From NCBI GenBank assembly GCA_023374045.1, contig CM041780.1, forward strand, positions 88,935,627 through 88,999,626: 64,000 bases of DNA, in the 5' to 3' direction. This document shows, piece after piece, positions 1 to 12,826 of this stretch; position 1 is the first letter of the stretch, and every line of letters starts with the position of its first letter. The notes beneath the pieces were generated by a model. The model did not search any database. It was given only the letters and a program-made list of their open reading frames with translations, and was not told where the DNA came from. A program made the translations under genes and the position numbers. This stretch comes from Limonium bicolor. Lineage: Eukaryota > Streptophyta > Magnoliopsida > Caryophyllales > Plumbaginaceae.

Positions 1-2
1 AT

Positions 3-3000
3 TGAAATACCCCGTAATTAAAAATAGCGATTAATTAGGCTAATAAATATTTAGAAGCTTAATTAAGTATAAAAATATTAGGGAACAAATCCCGAAGAAA
101 ACGGATCCTTAAAATGGATTAAAAACACTAATGAACATTAAAGCGCGTTTTTCGAGGTAACCGGAAAACGTGATTTTAAGCGGGTCAAATAGACTCGTAA
201 CAATTTTAGTCAACTAAATAGTCATTAATAAATATTAGTGAAGGTCTAGGACCAATAAAATCAATAAAACGAGAAAATAGTAAAAACTGTCAAAAACGGG
301 AAGTTGTGGGGTGAGAGTGTAATTAAAATAAGTTAGTGTGTCCACTTTGAAAATAAAATGTAAGTGAGTGTGTGTGTGCTGTATGGGCCGAACTGCCCTC
401 TCTCACACCCCTCTCTTAATTCCTTCCTTATTTGCAAAGGACAAAAAAAATAAAAAAAAAAAAAAAAACTCTCTCCTCACTCACTCACTCACAACCCACG
501 TACTGCACCTCTCTTTTTTCTCTCTTCTTCCTCTCTGGTGCGACCATGGCGATTTGAAGAACCCACATACAGAGCCACCTTCTTCTTCATTTTGAAACCT
601 CAAACCTCCACCAAATGCTACAAAAACTATACCGTTGAATTCGTATCGTCAAGGAGATCATTCTCCACCCTTCAAAAATCTAAAACCACCAACTTTAGTT
701 TTAGGGTATTATCGGTTAGGAGCTTCAAGAGCACCATTTCAAGATCTATCATCTTCTCCATGTTCTAAGGTAAGAAGTAGACCAAAGCTTCACTCTTTCC
801 ATGTTTCCTTGCAAAAAAATAAAACTCACGTAACACCACTATTCTATTGCTAGCCGTTTTGGTGTTCCACCTTGAAGGTTGAAGCCTTGTCATTTTCTAC
901 TCCAAAAACCCCATTAGAGCTCAAGGTAAGATCCCCTAAGAGTTTTAAATAAGTTCTCATAAGTTAGGGTTTAATACGTGAGATATAAAAACTTACTAGT
1001 TTGGTGTGTATGGGTGTACCTTGCTACGTGGTGTAGTTTGGTTGAAATAAAACAAGAAAACAAAGAAGGGAAGAGGAGCAAGAAAGGAGAAAGAGGAGAA
1101 AAGGAAAAGAAACAAAGAAACCAAGGTAATGTGAAGCCTCTGTATAATTTAATGTTTGTGTATGTGTAGGAATATTGTTTTAGCAATGAACTAAACTATT
1201 GTAACCGTGGGAAAAGAATGGGTACACTAATGTGAATGGTAGTTGTAGTTTGAAGTTTTTGAAACAAGAAAATAATATGCTAAGTGTAAATGTTGAGTGT
1301 GCAGGAGGTATTAGAAAGATAGGTGAGAATAATGTATATGTTGAGCAAATTGTGAATACATTGAGTGTGCAAAATTATGTGGTGAGAATACTTAGAAATG
1401 TGGGGAACCTCTGTCAAAATTTGATTAGGAATTTATACACTTAAGTGATGTTAGAAAAGAAAGAAACAGAAGAGAGTTGCAGTGAAGGAAAGAATAAGGT
1501 TTTTCACTTTGTTTTGTAACAGGAAAAGAAATGGAGTTGAGTGGAGTTGTAAATGGTAAAACGTGAGTTGTCAAACTAGTTAGATAGTTGGGGTCATTTA
1601 GTGAGTGGGAAGAGAATAGGAAGGTCTGTAGCATTTTTGTAAGAAGTAGAAATGTAACAGAGGAAGAGAAACTTACAGTAAATGAGTTAATGTAACAGAT
1701 TTTTATAGTATTGGTTTAGGCTAGTTTAAAATGCTTAAACAAAGTTAAAACATACTAGATTACATGTAGAAATATTAGGGAAGAGATTGGTAGAAGTTTG
1801 GAATTGAAACAAACTCAAAAACTTACCAAATGCAATACTGTAACTAGTCCGGGTTTGCAAACCAGCACACAACCCGGACTAGCATGAAACACGACAGAAG
1901 GTTTTTACAAGGGATGTCCGGGTTTACAAACCAAGACACTAACCCGGACCACCCCTAAATCACACCCGTAAGTTCTACAAACATGTGGTCCGGGTTTTAA
2001 ACTAGCACACAAACCCGGACCATGCTCAAATCTTACCCGAGAGTTCTAAAACCTTGTGGTCCGGGTTTGTAAGTAGGACACAAACCCGGACCAGTCCCAA
2101 ATCTTACCCGAGAGTTTTTCCAAGTGGGGTCCGGGTTTGTAAACTCGGACAGTAACCCGGACCACCCCAAAATTTGTACAGAAACTATTTTAAAGCTTAG
2201 GTAAGGATGGGTAATGATGGGTAATGATATTAAAGATGATTAAGACATAATTAATGATGTTTAAAGGTCATTAAGGCCATAAACAAGTTTAGAAAATAAT
2301 TTTAAGTAAGTAACATAAGTACATGTATTTGAACAATAATGAATTAGTAAGTATAACCAAGGAATGTTAGTAAAGTAGTTAGTAAGGTTAAGTAAGGGTA
2401 ATTAACCACCCAATTGTATGTATATGTTAGGACTTGGATTGTGAACACCGAAGGAACGTCGGATACAAGTACAACGGTGAACGGTATGGATTCCTCATGC
2501 CCCGTATGCTATCTTGGTTACTCTGATTGTGTGTTGTGTGCTAATTGATCACCAAATAAGATAAATGCACGAATCGGAGTTAATATGCATACTTGTGAAT
2601 ATGTAGTGTTGTATGTTGTGAATACTTTCTTAAATCTTAGTTTGTAAATTCATGAAATGTATGGATGATGATGAATGTGTGTATGTATGTTGTATTGCAT
2701 CGTGACCGATTATTTGTGTGAATGGACTTCTAACTTATTCCTAACAAGCTAACCATCCTAACTTAAATTGGTAATTAAATTGGAATGAGTAGAAGTCCGA
2801 TATAGTTTCGGCCACGCGTGAGGATGAGGAGACACAAGAGGTTGGATCCGATTCCTGACTCTTAAACTGGTCCGCGGCCCAAATCCCTTAAGTGGGTAGC
2901 ATCCCGGATTGGGAGTCAAGTAAATCCCGGAGGTGGGACGGAGTAGTCCCCAGGCCGGAGGTCCCGACGACTTAACTTGAGTATAAGTAAGTAGTAAGAA

Positions 3001-3804
3001 TGAGTAAGTAAAGTAAATGAAAGTAAGTGGTAATTAAGAAAAGTAAGTAATGAGTAAAAGAGTAAAAGCATTCCGATTAACCCGGATGCATAATTTGGCT
3101 AACCTTGTGAAGGTAGGTAAGATGCGTGCTATTGTATTGTTGCCTTGGAATGTGTAATGTATTGAGCATGATTGTATGATGTATGTAAAGCATGTATGTA
3201 TGAAATTAATGAACCGCATGTTTAGTGGACGTCAAATAGTCGGCGTGCCCTAGCTAGCACGCGGTATATGCGGAGTTTATACGCAGCGTTTGCTGAGCCC
3301 CTTGGGGCACCATTTTTACTACACGCAGGTACTCGTGAAGGATGAAGACTGGAGAGTTAGTTTAATTCCTTGTCTTCTTTTGGATTGTAAACAATGAATT
3401 ATGATTGGTGTACTGAGTAGTACATGGCTGTAGTTTTTGATTAGCCGGTGTACCATGGGGTACACCTTTTTGGGATACGGTGAAGGGATTTTATTGGTAT
3501 AGATGAGTAGATGGTAGGTACTCATTCTTTTGGAAAGATTGAAAAGGATGTAGTATACACTTTAATTAATACTCGGTGATCCAGGATGTAAGTATTTGGC
3601 ATATGGTAATTTGGTAAGTAATTTAGTAGCTCGGTATATTATGTTCATCAGACCGTGACTGTAAGTAGTAATAGCCTAGCTAGCCGTATGGGCGGTTAGC
3701 GGCGTTGTACCACCCGCCGTAGTAAGTAGTATTTCCGCTGCAAGTAACTCTGGATTATGGGATGATTGGACGGTAAGCATAGGATTAACGGTTGGGGTGT
3801 TACA
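3..3804 (+). mobile_element. Ty3/gypsy (Tekay-like) LTR, left copy of an inverted pair
   Basis: This stretch starts TGAAATACCCCG and ends GGGGTGTTACA, the TG...CA termini of a plant gypsy LTR. It is the reverse complement of 10863-15035, with blocks such as 2410-2600 and 3240-3310 matching clearly. The two bases before it (AT) agree with the end of the polypurine tract seen beside the right copy, so it may be the 3' LTR of an element lying left of the window. No primer binding site follows position 3804, which argues against a 5' LTR. A pyrimidine-rich run at 390-540 resembles a transcribed leader. Short ORFs inside are unconvincing. A solo LTR is the main alternative, because the left flank cannot be seen. 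Confidence 0.75.
1847..2164. repeat. Five-unit hairpin minisatellite inside the LTR
   Basis: Five units of about 71 bp each carry an inverted repeat, GTCCGGGTTT ... AAACCCGGAC, with a spacer of roughly 10-15 bases. The units begin near 1847, 1917, 1987, 2058 and 2129. The right LTR copy has the same five-unit array at 12498-12826, so the array predates both insertions. Confidence 0.85.
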
Positions 3805-4561
3805 GTATCCCTTGATCTGGCCAGGACCAAGTTCAACCTTCCACCCGGTTTACAAAATTCATAAAGCGTCAAATACATACTTACCAGACTATTCAATTAT
3901 TACTCTATTCCAATAGGTAATTATGAAAATTCTAAATAACCATTACTAAGTACCTGCATCGCAGTAACTATTAAACCATATACCATGATATACTTGCATG
4001 AATCCCTAGTTACTTCTTCCTAGCATTTCGATAAGTAGTATTCTCAAAAATATAATTTAATCCGCCCATTAGATTTCTAACAATTTGGATCTCCAACTTT
4101 CACTTTCAACTGTTTATTCTGTAAACCAATTTCCAAATCCCTTCATAAAATCTAAAGATTTTCCTTTACTCTCAATGAACATAATCCTTCAACAACTAAG
4201 TTTTGATCCTGAAACCTGTGGGTTATGGATCCATCACTAATCCATTATTTTAATTCTTTTCCTATGGGTTTTCTAACCTTTAGGTTATCTCACTTATTTG
4301 ATCCTTAATAATATATTACACACTTTTTATTTCCAAGTTATCACCTTAGGCATGATTCTCTATCATCCTTTATTAGAAAATTAGAAAGATTTGTAATACT
4401 ACGCTATGGCTAATACAGTAATCATGCTATTCCAAAGACCTGGTTCAACATTTATATTTCTTATGAAGAAACTCAAATCAAGTGGGGTTTGACTCCATGT
4501 CGTGTCATCATCAATGATAGTCATTTTGAGTATCTAAATATTCACATACATTTCAACCCAA

Positions 4562-4608
<47 letters not shown>

Positions 4609-4892
4609 CAAGGTCCCACACAACGCCCTATAATTTCCTTTGATTCTATGAAGACAAACCGTCTTAGTAGTAGAGGTGTGAATTTTTATAACATTCTAAG
4701 GACGGTGCATAGATGGAGTGTTCATAAATTTGTGAAGTAATGTGAAAGCAAGTAAAATGAAGTATGTGGTAAGGGTAATGTGCTTTTCTGGAATCCTCAC
4801 TCCCCAATTCTACCCCGATTCCCCAATTTTAAGTGCACCTATATTCTAAGTATTTCACTCGGCTTGTTTTCTCGGGTTCAGAGCGTAACTAC
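3805..4892 (-). other. Short internal leader of a minus-strand gypsy element, otherwise unrecognised
   Basis: Read on the minus strand, this follows the primer binding site at 4893-4904 and should be the start of the internal region of the element whose LTR is 4910-10281. No gag or pol motif is visible, so the element has been cut off, probably where it meets the LTR ending at 3804. The exact boundary between leader and unrelated DNA inside this stretch is not visible. Confidence 0.4.
4561..4603. repeat. (AT)n microsatellite
   Basis: About 43 bases of nearly uninterrupted AT dinucleotide repeat. Confidence 0.95.
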
Positions 4893-4904
4893 GCTCTGAT
4901 ACCA
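4893..4904 (-). promoter_or_regulatory. Primer binding site, initiator tRNA-Met type
   Basis: The minus strand reads TGGTATCAGAGC, the classic plant LTR-element primer binding site complementary to initiator tRNA-Met. It lies five bases (GAAAG) beyond the LTR end at 4910. This fixes the LTR at 4910-10281 as a 5' LTR read on the minus strand. Confidence 0.85.
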
Positions 4905-5562
4905 CTTTCTGTAACGCCCCTATTTAAAGTATATACAGCGGAATAAAAATCTCTAATGACGATTACAGATCATCGGGTTCCAAACATCCGGTACAAAACC
5001 TCACCAATTACTACTTACAAGTGTTACAGTCTGAACTCGAGAAAACAATGTAAACATAACTTAAAATAAACAAAGTAACTCTCCATAACTCCTAATCCCA
5101 TCCCAATCACTCATACTCTTCGTGGCCACCTGTATGCACACTTTTGTACCTACAAGATGAAACCAAGCAGCCCACCCCGGGAGGGGTGAGTCAGTTCCCT
5201 GGAATGGAACTGGTACAATCCTCTAAAAAAACAAATTAAAACATAGTTCTTCAAATAAGACAGTAACATGAAAACAAACTCCTAAAAGTAAAACAGAGAA
5301 AAAGCACTTTAAAACAATCAAGTTATAGAGAAAAGAGAACAAGACAAAGATAGAGATAAAGAACTTTAAAACCAAGTCAATCACTTAAGAAGTCACACCA
5401 TTTAATTAGTAAGCATCCATTGTTGATGTTAGAACCAATTCTGGTTAAGAAGAGAAAGACTCAGGTAATCACAAAGGACTAGGAATGAAAAGATAGATCC
5501 AAGAACCAACAACTCAAGAGTGGAATAAAACCAATTGGGAGAGATGGCCCCTACCGCCAAGT

Positions 5563-5692
5563 ACGTCCTTTTAGGACAGGGGATATACAGCCCCTCACTG
5601 TTTACAACGTCCTTTTGGACAGGAGATGTACAACCCCTCACTGTTTACAACGTCCTTTTGGACAGGAGATGTACAGCCCCTCACTGTTACCA
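5563..5692. repeat. Three tandem 43-44 bp units
   Basis: Units starting ACGTCCTTTT at 5563, 5607 and 5650 each contain CAGCCCCTCACTGTT or a close variant. The array lies inside the long LTR. Confidence 0.85.
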
Positions 5693-6534
5693 ATGAAGAC
5701 GCGCGCACGTCACAACAAAGACTCAGCTCATGGATGAAACAATATCCAGAGTCAAAAAAAGAATTTACCAAGATTGACCTTTTTCATATTCCCACTAGAT
5801 CATTAACAACACCAGAGTAATACCAAAACACTCAATCCTACAGAGTGCAGAAGCGTAAACCCTAGGCTGTTAATGTCTAATGAAAAAACCAAATAGAAGG
5901 AACCAATAGCCATGTAAGTTTCACATTCAAGGCTCAGTTAGTCACATCAAGCTGAGTTAGCCACACAAACAGTTCCCTTTTGAAATCCATTCAAGATCAG
6001 TTGGCGTTTTCCAAAACATTCCATAAGGTCCGTTAGCAAAAGTATTTGAGTACGAGAAATCGTACCTGGTTAATGCTGTAGCTTTATATAAACTCCTAGC
6101 CATGTGTACCAAACCATCCAAATCCAGCCATGTGCATCACATTACTTAAATCCTAGATTTAGAAAGTGGATACAAAATCATTAATTCCCAACTTCCCTTG
6201 GTTAAATGTTTACTAGTGTTTTTAATTGTTTTCTCCACTGATTTCATCTTTCAAGATTTCCTAGTTATTGTTAACAAAAATCCCACCGATTTCATATTAT
6301 CATTAACCGACACCCTAGTTGTTTACAATCCCACCAATGTACTAATCACCACAATAGAAATGTTATTCCATATATAAATATCTTATAGTTGATACTAACC
6401 CAAAACTCGACATATAATACCAATATCATTATATATATACGAAATACACATCTTTACCAAGGTATTAGTATTATTTCATCCTTCAATTTAAACTCCTATC
6501 TCCTCAAATTTTTGAGTGTGAAAATAACTTGTTT

Positions 6535-8820
6535 TTTATTATCTTATTTGTCATTTTATGATCATGATATGCAACTATATTATTAGGCTAAAGTTTATGT
6601 GAATACATCTTGTATTATTTTACCCATTGATCTCCTCCATATTCTAACTCTTATAATTTTAATTCAACATACTACCAAATCATATCCAAGTTTTCTAACC
6701 TTACTAACAACAGATTTTTACATATCCCTTACAAATTACTCAAACTTATTACTTGGTAGGTGCTCACTCTTAATCCACCATAAAAATTCCTTATTTATTG
6801 CTCATTCAATTTAACTTTATTTTTGAAATTCCTAAAACTCGATCCAAAACCACTCAGTTTCAATTTATCAGTTTAACTAAATTCTTTACTCTCATATTAC
6901 TATTCTTTGACACAATTCCTTTTATTTTCTTAATCTCAAATACATAAGTATGTATTTTACATTCTAGCTCCACTAACCGTTGATAACTAATTATTAAGTA
7001 ACCTTTTATTCTCTCAAACTAACCACAACATCTTCCTAGAATATTAATTTCCCAATAAAATTAACTACATATATTTAGTACCTAAATTACCAATCCCTTA
7101 AAACGCTTAATAAATCTTTGTTTATTATTCCTCTACACAAATCAATCTACCATTTTGACTTACTGCATAATAATTTGTTAATCTAACCAACCCACCAAAT
7201 TAGCACTACCTTATCAACAAGCCTCAAAATTACTGATTTGATTAAAATCTCAAATTAAGTTAAACGGCCCCCATTTTTTTTCCACTCTCACAAGGTGTAA
7301 TACAAGAATATAAAATATATTCTATTTTGTTAAAATGTTTTACCGGAAGGAGGAGGTGAGTGTATATTACCGGTTTCAAAAGGAAAATATTTTCAGGCTT
7401 GTGAAATCTGTGGAACAAGATGCTAGGGCGAGATGCTAGTATATATGTTACCCGCACGCTTGCCGTTCTAGAAGAAATGTCCTCAGCCCCGTTTCAATCG
7501 TGAAGAAGTAGAGATGCTGGCAGAGTTTGCGTTCCTTGCTAGCCAGTGCAGCGCAAGAAGAGAATGAATGCAGCTAAGTATATTACCAGTTCTGAAAATC
7601 AATTGCTTCAATCTGGTAGTAGTTTATCCGAGGCGTGGACTTAAAAGAAAATGAAAAGGGTGCAGATCCAAACAGAGATTGGAGACTGGTGGGTTGTTTG
7701 CTGATTTAAGAAGAAGGTGAAGAGAATGGAGGCGCCAGTAGCATGTATGTTCTTACACCAGTTAGGTTTGAAGGGAAAAGATATATATAAAGAGAGAGAA
7801 CGTAACTGAAAGGGAATGAAGAGAGAAGGTGCTGGTATTTACGTTTCTAATTGCCAGTGGAGTTATTTATGAATGCAGGGAGAAGGAGAGTGACCATAAT
7901 TACTTACTCCCTCCATTATATTCTGTTTGTAATTTTATTATCATGTTAACCAAACTATATTATTAGACTAAAGCTTATATATACATCTCATATTACTAGT
8001 TTATTATCGTATCATCTTATTTTCTTAAGCTTAGTTTTATATATTTATATTTTTTTTAATCCTAAAATTATCAACCTTCCCCGTTACTTAATAATTAATT
8101 ACCTATACTCTATCCATATATTCCCTTTTTGTTTTACAATTTAATTCACGCTTGAACTTATGGATTTGCCGATCCATTTTAAACTTACTAAAGTTTACTA
8201 AATAATTTAGGAATCAAATTTATTCACCAACTTACTCAATTCCTTTTATGTCTAAATATGTATTTTCATTCTAGCATTACCAATCATTTAACTACTTAAT
8301 AATTTATATATCTAACCAAACAACTTATTTACTATTTTAAGTCCCTAAATTTATTGACTTATTTTATTACTTATTAACTCATATTTTCGTTAAACGTAGG
8401 TATATACATATATATGTATTTTAAATCCTAAATCTACCGGGCCTTTTAACCATTTTACTAACTATTATTAGGTTCCCTTTTCTTTTCTCAATTCTTTTAA
8501 CAAATTCCACGTTTATTGATTTAGTAAATTTGTGTTAACTTTAGTTTAATATTCTACTGGTTTAACTTCATACAGTAATTTATATTATCAGTCTTTCGGT
8601 GCATTTTTTGTAACTAATACTCCTCATTTTACTTGCTTAAATCTAAAATTCTAACTTTAGTAATTTAACTAACTAGACTCTACCCAAATTAGCGCCACCT
8701 ATCACATCAAAATTCTCAACTTACACCACAAATAATAGCAATTTATGTTTAATTATAGCAACTACTTTTTACCCTAATTATTCCTACATTTAATTAACCA
8801 CTTAATTTGTTATACACTAA
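6535..8820. repeat. Imperfect internal duplication in the long LTR (two modules)
   Basis: The module at about 6535-7160 resembles the one at about 7905-8820. For example ACTATATTATTAGGCTAAAG near 6570 matches ACTATATTATTAGACTAAAG near 7950, and GTATGTATTTTACATTCTAG near 6950 matches a similar string near 8260. Each module is followed by a stretch containing ATTACCGGTT (near 7365 and 8942). The exact limits need a dot plot. Confidence 0.5.
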
Positions 8821-10244
8821 ATACAATTTTTTTATTTATATATTTTTATAGCTCATATGTTCTCCAATTGTTTTACTGGTGCAACAGAACAAAACTTCTC
8901 TTATTATAATGGTCATAGAGAAGATAATAAGTGTTGAGTAGATTACCGGTTCTGCAATCGAATGTTTTTTGTGCCAGAAGGGAAATAAGGAGAGTGATGC
9001 CGCTGCCTTCGGTCTTACGAGATGCAGCACATGCTGGAGTCCAAAATCTGGTGTGCGAGAACATATAGGGCACGGATACAGGAAAAGAATAAGGATGGAG
9101 CAGAGGAATAAGAATTTGAGAAATTAAACTGGGGATGAAGAGAAGAAGGGATGAGGCTTGTTTGCTGGTTAGAGATGTAAAATTACCGAGAGTGAGGGGA
9201 GAGAGATGTTTGAGTCTTCAATTTGCCCTGGTGAAGAGAATGAGGTATGCGATCGATCATGTATTCCCTGTTCCCGGTGAGTTCTGTAAATTACAGTGAA
9301 GATAATAAAGTTGGGGTGTAATATTGCCGTGAAGAGATGAAGACTGCACCACCGTATGTGCTTGTTTGCCGGTTTAGTTTCCAGAGAAAAGGGAGTAAAT
9401 GAGTGAGGAATACGGTATACCGGTTGGGTCATAATGTGAGTGAATGAAAATAAAATGAAGAGTGATATGGTAACGAGTGGGAAGAGAATGTGAAATAGAG
9501 AGATTTTTTATAAATGAAAATAATATAAATAGAATAGAAGTAGAAAGAAGAAGAAAATGAAGAGAAGTTGACATATGTAACCGTGAGTGTGAGTGAAGAG
9601 GAAATGAAGAGGGTTGAGATGTATATTTACTTGTCATTAGGATTGTAACATGAATATAAAGAATTTGAAGAGAATAGATAATAGGGTATTACTTGAGTCA
9701 TTTAAATGTTCATAATTTACGTTAGTTGTTAAATAAACTTCTCATAATAATTTTTGTTATTATACATGTAATAATGTATATTACATGTTACACCGATTTT
9801 TATTGTTAACTTACCCCTCATAAATGTACCCTTTAATTTTATACTTCATGTGAGGTTTAATAACCCCTTTTTTTACTGTATTTATTTATACAATTCGGGT
9901 TCCTTGAACCCTTAATTCATGTAGATATTTATCATGTAAATATTTATTTATTCCATGATTAGAACATGTAAGTCTTAATAAATTATATAATTAGACCTTA
10001 ATTATTTTTATAATTATTAGGAATATTTCAACTATGATTTTATATTGACTTATAAATCTTATTATTAAATTCATAATACTATATAATAATATATAGTAAT
10101 CTAATATTTAATAGTATTCTTTAGGATTAAATAGAAGAAATCCCCTAATTTAATTTTCATAATTCCATATAATAATTTAATATTCATAATTCCATACAAT
10201 AATTTAATAGTTAATAGTATTATTTATGGTTTAATTAAAGAAAT

Positions 10245-10274
10245 CCCCTAAATTAATTTAAATTAATTTAGGGG
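10245..10274. repeat. 30-bp perfect palindrome at the LTR tip
   Basis: CCCCTAAATTAATTT is followed directly by its own reverse complement. The right half overlaps the CCCC of the LTR terminus that ends at 10281. Confidence 0.9.
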
Positions 10275-10281
10275 TATTTCA

Positions 10282-10862
10282 AAAATAGGCTAGCTAATTC
10301 TAGAAAAACAATTAAATTCTAATAACTGTAAAACATATATAGTTAAATAAATAAGTGTATGAAGGAATGACATTATATTCAGTTTTCAATCCGTTCATCG
10401 CCAACCTCCCTCTCTCTCCTCTCCCTCTCCTCTCCCACCATCATCCAAAATCCCAAGTATTCATTTAAAAGTTATCTTTTCTTCTGATTTCTTGCCAAGG
10501 CTGTGCAACCCCTCCTTTGCCCAAGCTTGTCTGATTAATGGACATAAACTTGGCTGTCACTTCTCCCACCCAGAGATTTCTATGCAAAGCATCACACACA
10601 TCCTCAGGCATAATAGGCAAGCCGGTGAGAAACCAATTCCCAAGCAAAATATGAGACCAACCCCTTTGTCTAAAGGTGTCAGATGCAAGCCTTCTCGATC
10701 GTTGGACAAATCTCAAATGAGGAGTTCGCACCCCCAAAATCAGCATATTCGGACTATTGTCATTGTTGTTCACCAACGGTAATGGTCAAATGATCGACCT
10801 CTTAACTATTCTTTCAAATTTGAAAACAAGAAAGGAGATCCGCTTCAACTGTTGAGTCCTTA
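10282..10862. other. Spacer between two LTRs
   Basis: This 581-bp stretch separates the long LTR from the right member of the inverted pair. It has a CT-rich patch at 10403-10436 and an unrecognised ORF (10465-10776, -). Otherwise I see nothing identifiable. It may be the remaining piece of the original target DNA. Confidence 0.5.
10465..10776 (-). CDS. Unrecognised 103-residue ORF
   Basis: An open frame of 103 codons starts with ATG at 10776 and ends at 10465. The product has a mixed composition without low-complexity runs, including TFRQRGWSHILLGNWFL and a Gly-rich stretch near the C-terminus. I recognise no domain, signal peptide or membrane segment. It sits alone between two LTRs, with no visible promoter. 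It could be a fragment of a captured or dead gene, or a chance ORF. Confidence 0.25.
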   Translation of the reverse strand: MVNNNDNSPNMLILGVRTPHLRFVQRSRRLASDTFRQRGWSHILLGNWFLTGLPIMPEDVCDALHRNLWVGEVTAKFMSINQTSLGKGGVAQPWQEIRRKDNF

Positions 10863-12497
10863 TGTAACACCCCTACCGCTAATCCTACGCTTACCGTCTA
10901 ATCGCCCTATTAATCCTACTACGTCGCAGCGGAAATACTACTACTACGGCGGGTGATACAACGCCGCTAACCGCCCATACGGCTACTAGGCCCTACAGTC
11001 ACGGTCTGATGTCTAAATATACCGAGCTACTACATTGAATACCAAATGCAACATACCGTATACTTACATTACCGGATTACCGAGTATCAAAGTGTATTTA
11101 ATTACATCCTTTCACTAGCTTCCAAAAATAATGAGTTTAAACAACTACTCATCTATACCAATCCACCATCCTATCATTATCCAAAAGGGTGTACCCCATG
11201 GTACACCGGCTAACAAAAACCTACAGCCGTGTACTACTCAGTACACCATTCACAATTCATTAATTACAGACAAAAAGAAATCAAACTTAAACTCTTCATC
11301 ATCTTCACCTGTCTCGAGGACCTGCATTATATTAAAAACATCGCCCCAAGGGGCTCAGCAAAAGCTGCGCATAAACTTCGCATATACCGCGTGCTAACTA
11401 GGGTACGCCGACTATTTAAGATCAACTATACATGCGGTTCATTATTTTCATACATACATGCCTTACATACAACATCAAACATGCACAATACATTACGCAA
11501 TCCAAAACAACAATACAAAGCATACACAACACTTACCTTCGCAAGGGTTAGCCAAATTACACATCCGGGTTAATCGGATGATTATTACTCTTTTACTCAT
11601 TACACAATACTTTCTCTTACTTTACTTACTTACTTTACCATACTTGTTTACTCATTCTTACTTACTTACTTTTACTCATGTTAAGTCGGTATGACCTCCG
11701 GGCAGGGACTACACCTTCCCACCACCGGGTTTTACTTGACTCACCAATCTAGGATGCTACCCATTTAAGGGGTTTGGGCCATGGACCAGTTAAGATTTTG
11801 GAATTGGAGCCAACCTCTTGTGACTCCGCCTCCTCACGCGTGGCCGAAACTATATCAGACTTCTACTCATTCCAATTTAATTATCAATTTATTAAGTTAG
11901 ATTGGTTAGCTTGTTAGGAATCAGTTAGAAGTCCAATCACAATAACATTAGGTCACAATACAATATATCAAGCATACACACATTCATTATCATCATACAT
12001 TTCATGAATTATACAAACTATGATTTAAGGAAATATCCAAACAAGGAACAACATTATGTATTCACAAGTAAGCATAATAATTCCGATTCGTGCATTTATC
12101 TTATTTGGTGATCAACTAGCACACAACACATAAATCAGAGTAACCAAGGTAGCATACGGGGCATGAGAAGTTTATACCGTTCACTGTTGTACTTGTATCC
12201 GACGTTCCTTCGGTGTTCACAATCCAAGTCCTATCATATACTTACAATCGGGTGGTTAATTACCCTTACTTAACCTTACTAATTACTTTGCTAACATTCC
12301 CTGGTTTATACTTACTAATTCATTGTTGTTCGAATACATGTACTTAGGTTACTTACTTAAAATTATTTTCTAAGCTTGTTTATAGCCTTAATGACCTTTA
12401 AACCTCAGTAATTATGTCTTAATTATCTTATAATATCATTACCCATCCTTACCCTACCTTATATTAGCTTTAAAACACATTCTGGAATGATTTTAGT

Positions 12498-12826
12498 GTG
12501 GTCCGGGTTGTTGTCCGGGTTTACATACCCGGACCAACACGTTGGAAAACTCCTCGGGTAAGTTTTATGTATGGTCCGGGTTTATGTCCTACTCTACAAA
12601 CCCGGACCACATGTATTGTTATGTTACGGGTGTGTTTTTCGTATGGTCCGGGTTTGTGTACTCCTTTGCAAACCCGGACCACTTGTTTTGGTAACTTACG
12701 GGTATGATTTAGGGGTGGTCCGGGTTAGTGTCCTAGTTTGTAAACCCGGACCACTCCTTTGTATAATAATCTGTCGAGTTTTTATGCTGGTCCGGGTTTC
12801 TGTACTGGTTTACAAACCCGGACCAG
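12498..12826. repeat. Five-unit hairpin minisatellite, second copy
   Basis: Five GTCCGGGTT ... AACCCGGAC units at about 71-bp spacing start near 12500, 12572, 12643, 12715 and 12787. They mirror the array at 1847-2164. Confidence 0.85.

Larger units (their letters stand above)
4910..10281 (-). mobile_element. Very long 5' LTR of a Ty3/gypsy element
   Basis: On the minus strand it starts TGAAATACCCCT (10281) and ends GGGGCGTTACA (4910), directly before an initiator-Met primer binding site. Its termini are of the same type as the flanking LTR pair, but the body differs, so it is a related and distinct family. At about 5.4 kb it is long even for Tekay-type LTRs. An imperfect internal duplication (6535-7160 and 7905-8820) and short tandem repeats partly explain the length, and a nested insertion near 7260-9660 is possible. 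It is AT-rich and no ORF in it looks like a protein I recognise. No matching 3' LTR is in the window. Confidence 0.7.

Noticed and set aside
1847..2164. A CRISPR-like pattern of regularly spaced repeats
   Set aside because: The DNA is from a plant, the units are tandem minisatellite copies with related spacers, and the array lies inside an LTR.
3805..3816. A primer binding site after the left LTR
   Set aside because: GTATCCCTTGATC does not match the initiator-Met or other common primer sites.
5429..5820. Short ORFs on both strands over the 43-bp repeats
   Set aside because: They are produced by the tandem repeat and match nothing known to me.
7904..7930. A Stowaway MITE end (TACTCCCTCCATT)
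   Set aside because: No matching inverted end (GGAGGGAGTA) was found downstream.
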